In this document: one piece after another, positions 20,682 through 29,226 of the stretch | Layout: each line of letters opens with the position of its first letter | Position numbering within the stretch: position 1 is the first letter of the stretch | Assembly (NCBI GenBank): GCA_016185345.1 | Contig: JACPNS010000004.1 | Location: 1 to 64,000, forward strand | Reading direction: 5' to 3' | Origin: Solirubrobacterales bacterium | Lineage (GTDB): Bacteria > Actinomycetota > Thermoleophilia > Solirubrobacterales > JACPNS01 | Length of the DNA: 64,000 nt | The notes under the pieces: generated by a model | What the model was told of the DNA's origin: nothing | Database searches by the model: none | Seen by the model: the letters and a program-made list of their open reading frames with translations, nothing else | Program-made: the position numbers and the translations under genes

Positions 20682-22289
20682 TTACGGCGCGACGGGATTG
20701 TTCACAGCAGCCTTAGCCGCACTCTCAGCCTCAGAAACAACCCCACGCCGACGTTCAGCATTGGTCAGCGCACGCGCATAAGCACGCCCACTCGCCCACA
20801 CTGTGTCGGTCGCAACACCTTGACCAGAAGCCTCGCGGCCGTCGATCTCGATGATCACGGATACCTCGCCGATTGAGTCGGGACCAGAAGTCACGGACTG
20901 CACGCGGTACTCATTGAGCACCGGCTTCACTCCAACGACATCATTGATCGCGTCAAACAGCGCCTCGATCGTTCCGTTGCCCGAGCCCTTGCCCTCGACG
21001 AGCTCGCCGGCGGGGTTGGTCATCTTCACGGTTGCGGTCGGCTGGCCCTCAGAAGCGCTGTGCAGCTCGAACTCCTCGAAGATCCAAGCCTTCGAGTCGT
21101 CGCGCATCTCGTCGTTGACGATCGCCTCGAGGTCCATCGCGTTGACTTCCTTCTTGCGGTCCACGATCTCCTTGAAAGCCTTGAAGGCGGCGTTCAGGCG
21201 CTCGCCGTCAATCTCGTAGCCGAGATCAGCCAGCGCGTTCTTCAGCGCGTGTCGGCCGGAGTGCTTGCCCAGGACGAGGTTGTTACCGGTGACGCCAACG
21301 GTCGACGCCTCCATGATCTCGTACGTCTGCGGGTTCTTCAGGACGCCGTCCTGGTGGATCCCCGCTTCGTGGGCGAACGCGTTGCGGCCGATGATCGCCT
21401 TGTTTGGCTGAACGGCGTATCCAGTCATGCGCGAGACCAGGCGGCTTGTGCGCGCGATCTCTTGCGTGTTTGCGCCGGTCCAGAGTCCGCCGATCTTCTC
21501 GCTGCGCGTGCGCAGCAGCATGATGAACTCTTCCAGCGAGGTGTTGCCGGCCCGCTCGCCGATTCCGTTGATCGCGCCTTCAACCTGGCGGGCGCCTGTC
21601 ATCACTCCGGCGAAGGAGTTGGCGACGGCGAGGCCCAGGTCGTCGTGGCAATGCACGGAGACGGTGACGTTGCGCAGGTCGGGCACGCGGTCGTAGAGCG
21701 CCGTGAACATGTCTGCGTACTCGTTGGGGATCGCGTAGCCGGTTGTGTCCGGCACGTTGATCGTCGTTGCGCCTTCGTCGATGGCGATCTGGATGACTTC
21801 AGCCATGAAGTCGATGTCTGAGCGCGAGCCGTCCTCGGGCGAGTACTCGACGTCATCGGTGTAGGACTTGGCGTGCGCGACGGCGGCCTTGACCTGACCC
21901 TTGACGTCCTCGCGCGTCGTCTGCAGCTTGTACTTGATGTGCAGATCGCTTGTGGCGAGGAACGTGTGAATGCGCGGACGCTCGGAATCCTTGATGGCGT
22001 TCCACGCGGCGTCGATGTCCTGGAAGGACGATCGGGCCAGCGCGCAGATCACCGGACCTTCGACGTTGCGGGCGATGGTCTGGACGGCCTCGAAGTCACC
22101 GGGTGAGGTGATCGGGAATCCGGCCTCGATGACATCCACGCCAAGGCGCGAGAGTTGCTGTGCGATCTCCAGCTTCTCGGCAGCGTTGAGCGAGATGCCT
22201 GGAGACTGTTCACCGTCTCGCAGCGTGGTGTCAAAGATCTTGACGCGGTCTTCTGGTTTGCCCGTGGAGGGCGCTACTTCAGTTGCCAT
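20682..22289 (-). CDS. leuA: 2-isopropylmalate synthase
   Basis: First committed step of leucine synthesis: acetyl-CoA plus 2-oxoisovalerate to 2-isopropylmalate. The 535-aa protein has a TIM barrel with DTTLRDGEQSPGISLN and the metal-binding SVHCHDDLGLAVANSFAG. It also has GAINGIGERAGN-type residues and a C-terminal LeuA allosteric domain (leucine feedback site). Its ribosome binding site GAAGAAGGAG precedes the ATG by 8 nt. It is preceded by a 57-nt leucine-rich leader frame and followed by a strong terminator, so it is a single-gene transcript. Confidence 0.97.
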   Translation of the reverse strand: MATEVAPSTGKPEDRVKIFDTTLRDGEQSPGISLNAAEKLEIAQQLSRLGVDVIEAGFPITSPGDFEAVQTIARNVEGPVICALARSSFQDIDAAWNAIKDSERPRIHTFLATSDLHIKYKLQTTREDVKGQVKAAVAHAKSYTDDVEYSPEDGSRSDIDFMAEVIQIAIDEGATTINVPDTTGYAIPNEYADMFTALYDRVPDLRNVTVSVHCHDDLGLAVANSFAGVMTGARQVEGAINGIGERAGNTSLEEFIMLLRTRSEKIGGLWTGANTQEIARTSRLVSRMTGYAVQPNKAIIGRNAFAHEAGIHQDGVLKNPQTYEIMEASTVGVTGNNLVLGKHSGRHALKNALADLGYEIDGERLNAAFKAFKEIVDRKKEVNAMDLEAIVNDEMRDDSKAWIFEEFELHSASEGQPTATVKMTNPAGELVEGKGSGNGTIEALFDAINDVVGVKPVLNEYRVQSVTSGPDSIGEVSVIIEIDGREASGQGVATDTVWASGRAYARALTNAERRRGVVSEAESAAKAAVNNPVAP

Positions 22290-22299
22290 TGGAGCAACT

Positions 22300-22309
22300 C
22301 CTTCTTCTC
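22300..22309 (-). promoter_or_regulatory. leuA ribosome binding site complementary to the leader Leu codons
   Basis: The minus strand GAGAAGAAGG contains most of the leuA Shine-Dalgarno sequence. It is the exact reverse complement of CCTTCTTCTC inside the leader peptide (22398-22407). A second register pairs CTCCTTCT of the leader with AGAAGGAG. Pairing would hide the leuA start. Because both strings are low-complexity, chance matching must be considered. Confidence 0.55.
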
Positions 22310-22376
22310 TCTAAAGGTTCTTTACGTATTCGGTGTGGTGTAGGCCAGCCCTTGATCGGCAGGGCGGCGCGCGCAA

Positions 22377-22433
22377 TTAACTCCCCGAAGGGAGAAGGAG
22401 AAGAAGGTGAAGGGTTGCGCGTGAAAAGTCCAC
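22377..22433 (-). CDS. leuL: Leucine-rich leader peptide of leuA
   Basis: A 19-codon frame: GTG GAC TTT TCA CGC GCA ACC CTT CAC, then five successive Leu codons (CTT CTT CTC CTT CTC), then CCT TCG GGG AGT TAA, giving MDFSRATLHLLLLLPSGS. A TACAAT box lies 6 nt before the GTG, so the mRNA probably starts at or next to the start codon (leaderless). It ends 87 nt before leuA. CGCGCAA in its coding region can pair with TTGCGCG just after its stop, looping out the Leu codons. Leucine-rich leaders that stall ribosomes are established for leu operons; this one is inferred. Confidence 0.75.
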   Translation of the reverse strand: MDFSRATLHLLLLLPSGS

Positions 22434-22439
22434 AGTTCG

Positions 22440-22445
22440 ATTGTA
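22440..22445 (-). promoter_or_regulatory. -10 box of the leuA leader transcript
   Basis: Minus strand TACAAT closely matches the TANNNT -10 consensus. Counting 6-7 nt onward puts the transcription start at the G of the leader GTG (22433). No good -35 hexamer was found at 17 bp, which is common for actinobacterial promoters. Confidence 0.6.
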
Positions 22446-22469
22446 GCCAGCTGAGCCCCAGCAGCGCCC

Positions 22470-22485
22470 CGGGCCGAGAGGCCCG
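22470..22485 (-). terminator. Short GC-rich hairpin after the reverse transcriptase gene
   Basis: CGGGCC-GAGA-GGCCCG forms a perfect 6-bp stem with a 4-nt loop, 10 bp after the reverse transcriptase stop codon and just before the leuA promoter. There is no T-tract, so it may be a weak terminator or an RNA 3' end structure. Confidence 0.4.
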
Positions 22486-22494
22486 CCAGTCACC

Positions 22495-24096
22495 TCACGG
22501 CCAGTGCCGCTTCACGTATAGGCAGGCAAGGCGGTTCCACTCGCCGTCGCCCTCAAACCGACTGAGAAACGAATTCCTCCTCTGCCTTTCCAGATCGTGA
22601 ATGGCGACGATGATCTCGATTTGCTGAGCACTCCCGTCGCACTGCGGATAGAGGTTCAAAAGACGTTCGAGGTCCGCTGGCGTACCGAAGTCACCGAGAG
22701 CTAGCCGCGCAATCCTGCGCATAAACGGATACCGAGCACGACCTTCAAACGCCCAGGTGCGGCATAGATCGAGGATCGCCTCGGGCGGCGACATGCCCGC
22801 CTTGTGAAAGCGGCGGACAATCTCAAACGCCTGGTATGGATAGATACTTGCTTCCACTCCGGCCGCAAACTCTGCAAGACGATCTGCGACGTCCTCTAAC
22901 GCTCCGATTCGCTCTATGTACGTCAAAACTTCGGAGGTTTCCTCGGGCCGGGAGACGAGCAAAGGTAGGCAGTATTCAAGGGCCGTTCGGTTTTGAAGCG
23001 CGGCGAGTCGATTGAGGAGGAAATGAAAGATCGACTTGTCCCACGGCTCACCGTTCACAATGAGTTCCGTGAATGCCGCTTCAAGGACTTCGGGAGAATC
23101 TTTCGGATCAGTAGCAAGCAACTCATCGATTTCGGTCATCGGGTAGTAGGGGCCTTCGTCTGCCGCCGCATCGATCAGTATCTCAACCAAATCGTCGCGC
23201 ACCCGGTCGATCGCGGGCGCTGTGCCGTCGATGATCGCGCGCGCATCCTCGCGTGTGAGGATGCGTGACTTTGCGGATTGGAGGTGAAGCCCTCGATGGC
23301 GGAGAATCGTTGAAAGCTCGACCATCGCCCGTTTGGCTTCCTCTTCCGATCTACAGAAGACTCGAAAGTCATCGACGTACCGAAGGTGCGTGTATCCGGC
23401 GGCCTGCAGCTGTGAGTCAATTTTGGTCAGGTAAAGCTTGACCATCGCATCTGTCGCGGCATGCCCCTGCGGAACACCTCGCAGGTTGTTTGCCCATCGA
23501 TTTAGCGATTTCGAAATCAGGTCCAAGATTTCAGCGTCACATCCTTGAGCGCGCAAATCCGACATCAACATCCCGATGTCGATGTTTTCGTAACACGCGG
23601 TGATGTCCGCCACGACGCAATGCGTGTAATTGCCGACAGGATTCAAGTAGTCGAGGCTACGTGTGCGGAAATCGCTCCAGCCGGAGAAAGCAGGGTCAAG
23701 AATTTCCGCCTCATCCGCCGAAAGCTTGAGCGAGCAATCGATCTCTTCGTTTCCGTCAGTTCCGGTCCGGATCTCATCGAGGATCGAAGCAACACAGGCG
23801 GAATAGACGATTTGATCTTCGATCTCGAGATGCACGCCAGGGCGGATATGGCCCGCGCCCTTCGGCTTTTCGACGATGGTGGACGATTGAGGTTGATAAC
23901 CGCCGTCATCGACTCGGACTCCGAGAGCAGCAATCCACACCTCTTCATCGCACGCAATGAGCCCCGGCTCGATCCGGTAGTGCACGAAATTGCGACCAGG
24001 AATGTCGCGCTTAGCAAGCTTCAGACCAAGCTCAAGGTCGATCTTTTCGGAAATTGGCACGCATTCTCGCTTCGGGTCTCGCGATTTATGAATCAC
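22495..24096 (-). CDS. Reverse transcriptase with C-terminal helical domain (putative defence-type RT)
   Basis: A 533-aa protein with the landmarks of a bacterial reverse transcriptase: VEKPKGAGHIRPGVHLEIED (75-94), motif A VVADITACYENID with catalytic Asp164, LRGVPQGHAATDAMVKLYL (205-223), the catalytic YVDD at 240-243, and GLHLQSAKSRIL (269-280). Residues from about 300 to 533 look all-helical and repeat-like. No maturase X domain, HNH endonuclease or integrase is seen, so it is not an obvious group II intron or retroelement RT. The form recalls the abortive-infection/defence RTs (Abi, DRT and UG groups); I cannot assign the class. Local GC is lower than neighbours. The GTG start at 24096 is tentative; a GTG at residue 13 is possible. 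Confidence 0.85.
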   Translation of the reverse strand: MIHKSRDPKRECVPISEKIDLELGLKLAKRDIPGRNFVHYRIEPGLIACDEEVWIAALGVRVDDGGYQPQSSTIVEKPKGAGHIRPGVHLEIEDQIVYSACVASILDEIRTGTDGNEEIDCSLKLSADEAEILDPAFSGWSDFRTRSLDYLNPVGNYTHCVVADITACYENIDIGMLMSDLRAQGCDAEILDLISKSLNRWANNLRGVPQGHAATDAMVKLYLTKIDSQLQAAGYTHLRYVDDFRVFCRSEEEAKRAMVELSTILRHRGLHLQSAKSRILTREDARAIIDGTAPAIDRVRDDLVEILIDAAADEGPYYPMTEIDELLATDPKDSPEVLEAAFTELIVNGEPWDKSIFHFLLNRLAALQNRTALEYCLPLLVSRPEETSEVLTYIERIGALEDVADRLAEFAAGVEASIYPYQAFEIVRRFHKAGMSPPEAILDLCRTWAFEGRARYPFMRRIARLALGDFGTPADLERLLNLYPQCDGSAQQIEIIVAIHDLERQRRNSFLSRFEGDGEWNRLACLYVKRHWP

Positions 24097-24133
24097 CCGC
24101 TAACAGGCTGACGATTGGATTACCGTAACGCGC

Positions 24134-24940
24134 ATGGATGACTACGTTGAACTTCTCAGCTCCTTCGTGGCGGCTTACGACGAAGTGGCCCCACAATCTG
24201 GCCGTCGAGAGCCGATCCTTTTGATCACATCGCTTCAGGTAAATCGTCTGATGCACCATGCCCTCAGGGGCGCCGATCGTCCTGAGGCTCCGGACGAAGC
24301 CACGTTGGAGTTGATGAACGCACAGGGCTGGATCGATATCGAGTACACGGGTTCCGGCCTGTCGTTCGTGCCAACCCCCAGCGGAAGATCATTTCTGGAG
24401 GCACACCAACGCATCGGCGCCGACCTAATCGTGAACGACATCAGCGGCATCATTGCGGCGGTCCGATCGCAATCTTCGACTGCATCGCCGTTCACATGGG
24501 GGCCGATCCGAGAAATCCTGATTTCACTCAAGTCCTATTGGGAGTCTGCTGGATTTCCGGCCACTGGGCTGGCTCTGCCGCCAGTCTACGAAGCCGTCGC
24601 CAAGGAGAGCTCCGAAACGGACGCCCGACTACTTTCCGGCGCCATCCGGCGACTATATGACGCGGATTATCTAGACACGGTGTACACCGAGCTCCAATCC
24701 TTGGACGGGCCTGCGGAGGTTCGTTTCACTGAAAAGACGTTCCAAGCGGTAGACGGATGGCCCGGAGCGTCGAACACCGATCTGGCGGAGGCCCTGCTTG
24801 ATGCGGTATCTGCCGCAGCTACGCATGAAACGGATTCAGAGAAGAAGGGCAAACTCGACGCGTTCACGTCGGCAGCCCGAGACATCGGAGTTGAAACTCT
24901 CAGCGAGGTGCTCGCAAAAGTCGCCTTAGGTGGAGTCTGA
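24134..24940 (+). CDS. Uncharacterised protein divergent from the reverse transcriptase; possible winged-helix N-terminus
   Basis: A 268-aa soluble protein without a family I recognise. The first 95 residues could be a winged helix: helices, then LELMNAQGWIDIEYTGSG and SFVPTPSGRSFLEAH, like the wing-and-helix end of such domains. The rest is mostly helical and ends with DAFTSAARDIGVETLSEVLA. The start codons of this gene and the reverse transcriptase are 37 bp apart, so they probably share one regulatory space. Both have lower GC than neighbours, which suggests they arrived together. It may be a regulator or an effector of the RT. Confidence 0.75.
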   Translation: MDDYVELLSSFVAAYDEVAPQSGRREPILLITSLQVNRLMHHALRGADRPEAPDEATLELMNAQGWIDIEYTGSGLSFVPTPSGRSFLEAHQRIGADLIVNDISGIIAAVRSQSSTASPFTWGPIREILISLKSYWESAGFPATGLALPPVYEAVAKESSETDARLLSGAIRRLYDADYLDTVYTELQSLDGPAEVRFTEKTFQAVDGWPGASNTDLAEALLDAVSAAATHETDSEKKGKLDAFTSAARDIGVETLSEVLAKVALGGV

Positions 24941-24950
24941 TTTTTAGGCG

Positions 24951-25202
24951 TCAGCCTCGCCCGGGAGGGATGTCCTTCACCCAACGCCAGTAAAAGTCAA
25001 ACCCAAGCACTCCAATGAGTCCGCCGATCACAGCGGCCGGTGCCTCGTTAGCGGTCGTCAACCACCCCAGCACCAATCCACCAACAACCCCAACTCCCCC
25101 AGCAGCCGTCGAAAGCGTGATCGGAGCGCCCTTGCGGTTGGTCCAATGCTCGCGATCGGGCTCTTGGTAGTCCTTGTGGTCCTTCGAGATCAGCGCGGCC
25201 AT
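24951..25202 (-). CDS. Small membrane protein
   Basis: An 83-aa protein with a charged N-terminus (KDHKDYQEPDREHW) and two predicted membrane segments (about 28-48 and 55-72), ending WRWVKDIPPGRG. No family recognised. It begins 2 bp after the serA stop codon, so it is probably co-transcribed with serA. A link to serine synthesis is not evident. Confidence 0.75.
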   Translation of the reverse strand: MAALISKDHKDYQEPDREHWTNRKGAPITLSTAAGGVGVVGGLVLGWLTTANEAPAAVIGGLIGVLGFDFYWRWVKDIPPGRG

Positions 25203-25204
25203 GA

Positions 25205-26791
25205 CTAGAAACTAACTACGTGCCCGTCTTCAAAGCCGTCAAGCGCGCGGATCTCGTCGAGCAACTCGACCGGGATCTCCTGCTGGGAGGTGATCGCGAG
25301 GACCGCGCTCCCCTCCTTGCCGGCGCCGATCACGGCGTTGTCGATGTTCACACCCTGCTTGCCGAACATCGTTCCGACGATGCCGAGCATGCCCGGGCGG
25401 TCTACGTAGCGGAAGAAGGCAATGTGGTCTGCGAAGTCGAGGTTGAAGTCCTGGCCGTAAACGAGCACGAGGCGAGGCTTGTTCTTTGCGCCCAGGCCGG
25501 TGCCGCCGACGACGATCTCGTCGCCGTTGGCCTTGATCGTGACCTTGATCAGCTCGGTGAAGTCTTCGGCTGCGCTGGTGGAGCTCTCGGTCACCTTGAT
25601 GCCGCGTTCCTGAGCGAGCGCCGGCGCGTTCACGAGGTTCACGTCCTCCTCGGTGTGGCCCTGGAGAATTCCCTGGAGGACCGCGACAGTGAGCAGGCGC
25701 GTGTCGAAGTTGGAAAGGCGGCCTTGGTACTCGATCTCGATCGAGCCAACGGCGGGCGTTTCAGCCAGCGAGACCGCGAGTTTGCCCAGGCGACCCGCAA
25801 GCGGAATGAACGGCTCCAGAACCTTCATGTCCTCGGTGCCGACCTTCGGGATGTTGACGGCGTTTGAAACCATTTCGCCGCTCAGCGCAGCATCGATCTG
25901 CTCGGCGGTCTGCACGCCTGCGCGGTCCTGGGCTTCCGTCGTGGAAGCGCCGAGGTGCGGCGTCACAACGACGTTGTCCAGCGCGAACAGCGGTGACTCG
26001 GTCATTGGCTCAGACGCGAACACGTCCAGTCCCGCGCCACCGAGCTTGCCATTGGTCAATGCCTCGAGCAGCGCGTCGTAGTCAACCAACCCGCCGCGAG
26101 CAACATTCAGGAACCTCGCGCCGTCCTTCATCATCCCGAAGCGCTCGGAGTTCATGAACCCCTTAGTCTCCGGCGTGTTGGGCAGGTGGATCGTGAGGAA
26201 GTCTGCGGCCTTCAGCACAGCGTCCGTGTCCTCAGCCTTCTCGACGCCGAGCTCGGCGTAGCGCTCGGCAGAAACGAACGGGTCGTAGGCGATCACGTTC
26301 ATCTGGAAACCCTTCGCGCGCGCCGCGACCAGCTGACCGATCCGGCCAAATCCCAAGATGCCAAGCGTCTTCTCATAGACCTCGACTCCGCCGTAGCGCG
26401 AGCGGGCCCAGTCGCCGCCCTTCAGCGCGCCATCAGCCTGCGGCACGTTGCGCGCGACAGACATCAGCAGCGCCATCGTGTGCTCTGCGGCGGTGACGAT
26501 GTTGCTCTCGGGCGCGTTGGCGACGATGATTCCGCGCTTGGTGGCTGCGGGCACGTCGATGTTGTCCACGCCGACTCCGGCGCGGCCGATCACCTTGAGG
26601 TTGGTCGCCTTCTCAATCAGAGCCGCATCAACCTGGGTCGCGGAGCGCACCAGAAGGGCGTCAAATTCGCCGATCTTCGCGCCTAATTCCGCGCTGTCCC
26701 AGTCCATTCCGAGAGTGACGTCGTACTTGTCCTGCAGCAGGGCTACGCCTGCGTCGGCGATCTTTTCTTTAACTAAGACTTTGGGTGTCAT
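25205..26791 (-). CDS. serA: D-3-phosphoglycerate dehydrogenase
   Basis: First step of serine synthesis: NAD-dependent oxidation of 3-phosphoglycerate. The 528-aa protein is of the long type: catalytic/NAD-binding domains (GRAGVGVDNIDVPAATKRGI, LGILGFGRIGQLVA, the His in TPHLGASTTEAQ). An intervening ASB domain follows, then a C-terminal ACT domain (RPGMLGIVGTMFGKQGVNID) that typically senses serine. A TAATCT box (26801-26806) lies 9 nt before the ATG and no ribosome binding site is seen, suggesting a leaderless transcript. Serine also feeds the cysK/cysE genes at 49-51 kb. Confidence 0.97.
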   Translation of the reverse strand: MTPKVLVKEKIADAGVALLQDKYDVTLGMDWDSAELGAKIGEFDALLVRSATQVDAALIEKATNLKVIGRAGVGVDNIDVPAATKRGIIVANAPESNIVTAAEHTMALLMSVARNVPQADGALKGGDWARSRYGGVEVYEKTLGILGFGRIGQLVAARAKGFQMNVIAYDPFVSAERYAELGVEKAEDTDAVLKAADFLTIHLPNTPETKGFMNSERFGMMKDGARFLNVARGGLVDYDALLEALTNGKLGGAGLDVFASEPMTESPLFALDNVVVTPHLGASTTEAQDRAGVQTAEQIDAALSGEMVSNAVNIPKVGTEDMKVLEPFIPLAGRLGKLAVSLAETPAVGSIEIEYQGRLSNFDTRLLTVAVLQGILQGHTEEDVNLVNAPALAQERGIKVTESSTSAAEDFTELIKVTIKANGDEIVVGGTGLGAKNKPRLVLVYGQDFNLDFADHIAFFRYVDRPGMLGIVGTMFGKQGVNIDNAVIGAGKEGSAVLAITSQQEIPVELLDEIRALDGFEDGHVVSF

Positions 26792-26846
26792 CGGGGTGGG
26801 AGATTAGCGACGAGCCGAGATCCCCGCACCTGGGCGAAACGCTGGT

Positions 26847-27287
26847 TCAGTCAAGTCTTGGATCATCGACGAACAGGTCACTGTCGAAGCTGGAGTTCGG
26901 ATCCGCGGCGACCATCACCAGAATCACGACCACCCAAAAGGCGATTGCGAGTACCGACAGGATGATCCCACCGATGCCCATCCAGAACCCGGCGATCGCC
27001 TCATCGCGCTGGCCGACCTCTGGGTCCCGGTCCGTGGCGCTTTTTGCCTTGTGCCCGAGGACCGTGCCGACGATCGAAGTGATCAGAGTCAGGGGTGCGA
27101 AAAATCCGATGGTGAAGATCAATGCGGCCAGAGAGCCGCCGGAGATGATCAAGCTGGCGGTCGCGTTCCCGTTTGGCTTCTTCAGCGGCACCGCGGGCAC
27201 TGGGTAGTAGGGCACGTAACCGGGCGGCGGCTGAGCGCCCGCCGGGACAAACACTGGTGCTGGCGGCGCTTGTTCTTGGTCGTTCAT
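26847..27287 (-). CDS. DUF4190-type membrane protein
   Basis: A 146-aa protein with a Pro-rich cytoplasmic N-terminus (PPAPVFVPAGAQPPPGYVPYYP) and two long hydrophobic segments (about 43-75 and 98-130). These segments are separated by GHKAKSATDRDPEVGQRDEA, the usual DUF4190 layout. Function unknown. It lies between ilvC (10 bp away) and serA in the same direction. A second protein of the same type is at 45166-45675. Confidence 0.8.
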   Translation of the reverse strand: MNDQEQAPPAPVFVPAGAQPPPGYVPYYPVPAVPLKKPNGNATASLIISGGSLAALIFTIGFFAPLTLITSIVGTVLGHKAKSATDRDPEVGQRDEAIAGFWMGIGGIILSVLAIAFWVVVILVMVAADPNSSFDSDLFVDDPRLD

Positions 27288-27297
27288 GGCGGCTGGA

Positions 27298-28296
27298 TCA
27301 GCCGTTCTTGAACTCCGTGTTGATCCAGTCCATGCCGTCGCGCAGCTCGCTACCGATCTTCTCGATCGGGTGATTTGCGTGCTCTTCGCGCAGGCGGGTG
27401 AAGTTCTCTTTGCCCGACTGGTTCTCGGCGATGAACTCGCGCGCGAAGTCGCCTGACTGGATCTCGGAGAGGATCTCCTTCATTGCGGCGCGCGACTCGG
27501 GACCGATCACGCGTGTTCCGCGGGTGAGGTCGCCGTACTCGGCCGTGTTGGAGATCGAGTACTCCATGCCGCCGATGCCCTTCTCGTAGAGGAGGTCAGC
27601 GATCAGCTTGAGCTCGTGGAGGCATTCGAAGTAGGCGAGCTGCGGGCTGTAGCCCGCCTCGGTCAGCGTTTCGAAGCCTGCGATGACCAGCTCGGTGGCG
27701 CCGCCGCAGAGGACTGCCTGCTCGCCGAAGAGATCGGTCTCGGTCTCGTCCTTGAAGGTCGTCTCGATGACGCCTCCGCGGGTGCAGCCGATGCCCTTGG
27801 CGTATGCCAGGACAATGTCCTTGGCGTCGCCGGTTGCGTCCTGCTCGATCGCGACGAGTCCAGGGACTCCTCCGCCTTCTTCAAACTGCGAGCGAACCAG
27901 GTGACCCGGGCCCTTGGGGGCGACGAGTCCGACATTGATTGTGGTGTCGGGTGCGACCTGTTCGTAGAGGATCGCGAAGCCGTGGGCAAAGAGCAGCGTG
28001 TTGCCCGGCGCGATACCGTCCTTGATCTCTGATTCCCATATCTCGCCCTGCTTCTCGTCCGGCAGAAGGATCATCACGACGTCGCCGAGGCTTGCTGCCT
28101 CTGCGATGTCTACGACCTTGAGGCCCTCGGCCTCGGCCTTGGCGACGGAGGAAGAGTCGGAGCGAAGGCCTACAACGACGTCTACGCCGGAGTCCTTAAG
28201 GTTCAGGGCGTGCGCGTGGCCCTGTGAACCAAATCCGAGGATTGCGACGGTCTTGCCGTCAAGCTTTGTGAGGTCTGCATCGTTGTCGTAAATCAT
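27298..28296 (-). CDS. ilvC: Ketol-acid reductoisomerase
   Basis: Isomerises and reduces acetolactate or acetohydroxybutyrate (valine/leucine and isoleucine branches). The 332-aa class I enzyme has a Rossmann motif [18 protein letters not shown] and a cofactor loop LRSDSSS whose serines favour NADPH. The metal-binding knotted domain has [16 protein letters not shown] and YECLHELK-type residues. The gene is divergent from menB across 77 bp; a GATACCCT stretch 7 nt before the ATG may be its -10. Confidence 0.97.
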   Translation of the reverse strand: MIYDNDADLTKLDGKTVAILGFGSQGHAHALNLKDSGVDVVVGLRSDSSSVAKAEAEGLKVVDIAEAASLGDVVMILLPDEKQGEIWESEIKDGIAPGNTLLFAHGFAILYEQVAPDTTINVGLVAPKGPGHLVRSQFEEGGGVPGLVAIEQDATGDAKDIVLAYAKGIGCTRGGVIETTFKDETETDLFGEQAVLCGGATELVIAGFETLTEAGYSPQLAYFECLHELKLIADLLYEKGIGGMEYSISNTAEYGDLTRGTRVIGPESRAAMKEILSEIQSGDFAREFIAENQSGKENFTRLREEHANHPIEKIGSELRDGMDWINTEFKNG

Positions 28297-28373
28297 GCGG
28301 GCGAGGGTATCGGAACCGCCACGGCCAAGCCTCTAGTATCCGCCGCGTCCCACCAGCCCCCCAAGGAGCAGTT

Positions 28374-29225
28374 TTGCCAGTCGAATGGACCAACGCCGGC
28401 GAGCAGTACGGCGACATCAAGTACGAGCTTCACCACATCGAGAACGGGAGCGGGATCGCGAAGATCACGATCAACCGTCCTGAGGTTCGCAATGCCTTTC
28501 GTCCGCAGACGCTCTTTGAGCTCTCCGACGCATTCAATCGCGCGCAGAACGACACGTCGGTCGGCGTGATCGTCCTGACCGGCGAAGGCCCCGACGCCTT
28601 CTGCAGCGGCGGCGACCAGCGCATCCGCGGCAATGACGGCTACATCGGCGACGACGAAGTCGCAAAGCAAGGCGTTGGCCGACTCAACGTTCTTGACCTA
28701 CAGATCCAGATTCGCCGCTGCCCCAAGCCTGTCGTCGCGCAGATCGCCGGCTACGCGATCGGCGGCGGCCACGTGCTGCACATCGTCTGCGATCTCTCGA
28801 TTGCAGCCGACAATGCGCGCTTCGGTCAGACCGGCCCGAAGGTCGGATCCTTTGACGGAGGCTTCGGTGCGGGTTACCTGGGCGCGATTGTTGGGCAGAA
28901 GAAAGCCAAGGAGATTTGGTTTCTATGCCGCCAGTACAACGCGCAAGAGGCGCTCGACATGGGCTTGGTCAACACCGTCGTCCCCTTGGATCAGCTCGAG
29001 GACGAAACGGTGAAATGGTGCACGGAGATGCTCCAGCTATCACCGTTGGCACTACGCATGCTCAAAGCCTCATTCAACGCAGCGACGGATGGCATGGCTG
29101 GCGTGCAGCAGCTGGCGGGCGACGCGACCTTGCTTTTCTACATGAGCGAGGAAGGCCAGGAAGGCCGCAATGCCTACGTCGAGAAGCGGGAACCCGACTT
29201 CAGCAAGTACCCGAAGCGACCGTAA
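28374..29225 (+). CDS. menB: 1,4-dihydroxy-2-naphthoyl-CoA synthase
   Basis: Crotonase-fold enzyme of menaquinone synthesis that closes the second ring of o-succinylbenzoyl-CoA. The 283-aa protein has [13 protein letters not shown], the oxyanion-hole segment [23 protein letters not shown], and the MenB-type [20 protein letters not shown]. Translation starts at a TTG (28374) with AAGGAG upstream; a TAGTAT box at 28334-28339 is a plausible -10. First gene of menB-menA-menC. Confidence 0.96.
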   Translation: MPVEWTNAGEQYGDIKYELHHIENGSGIAKITINRPEVRNAFRPQTLFELSDAFNRAQNDTSVGVIVLTGEGPDAFCSGGDQRIRGNDGYIGDDEVAKQGVGRLNVLDLQIQIRRCPKPVVAQIAGYAIGGGHVLHIVCDLSIAADNARFGQTGPKVGSFDGGFGAGYLGAIVGQKKAKEIWFLCRQYNAQEALDMGLVNTVVPLDQLEDETVKWCTEMLQLSPLALRMLKASFNAATDGMAGVQQLAGDATLLFYMSEEGQEGRNAYVEKREPDFSKYPKRP

Positions 29226-29226
29226 G

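Noticed and set aside
22495-24096. Group II intron or retron identity for the reverse transcriptase
   Set aside because: No maturase X or endonuclease domain, no intron RNA ends, and no inverted-repeat ncRNA next to the gene.
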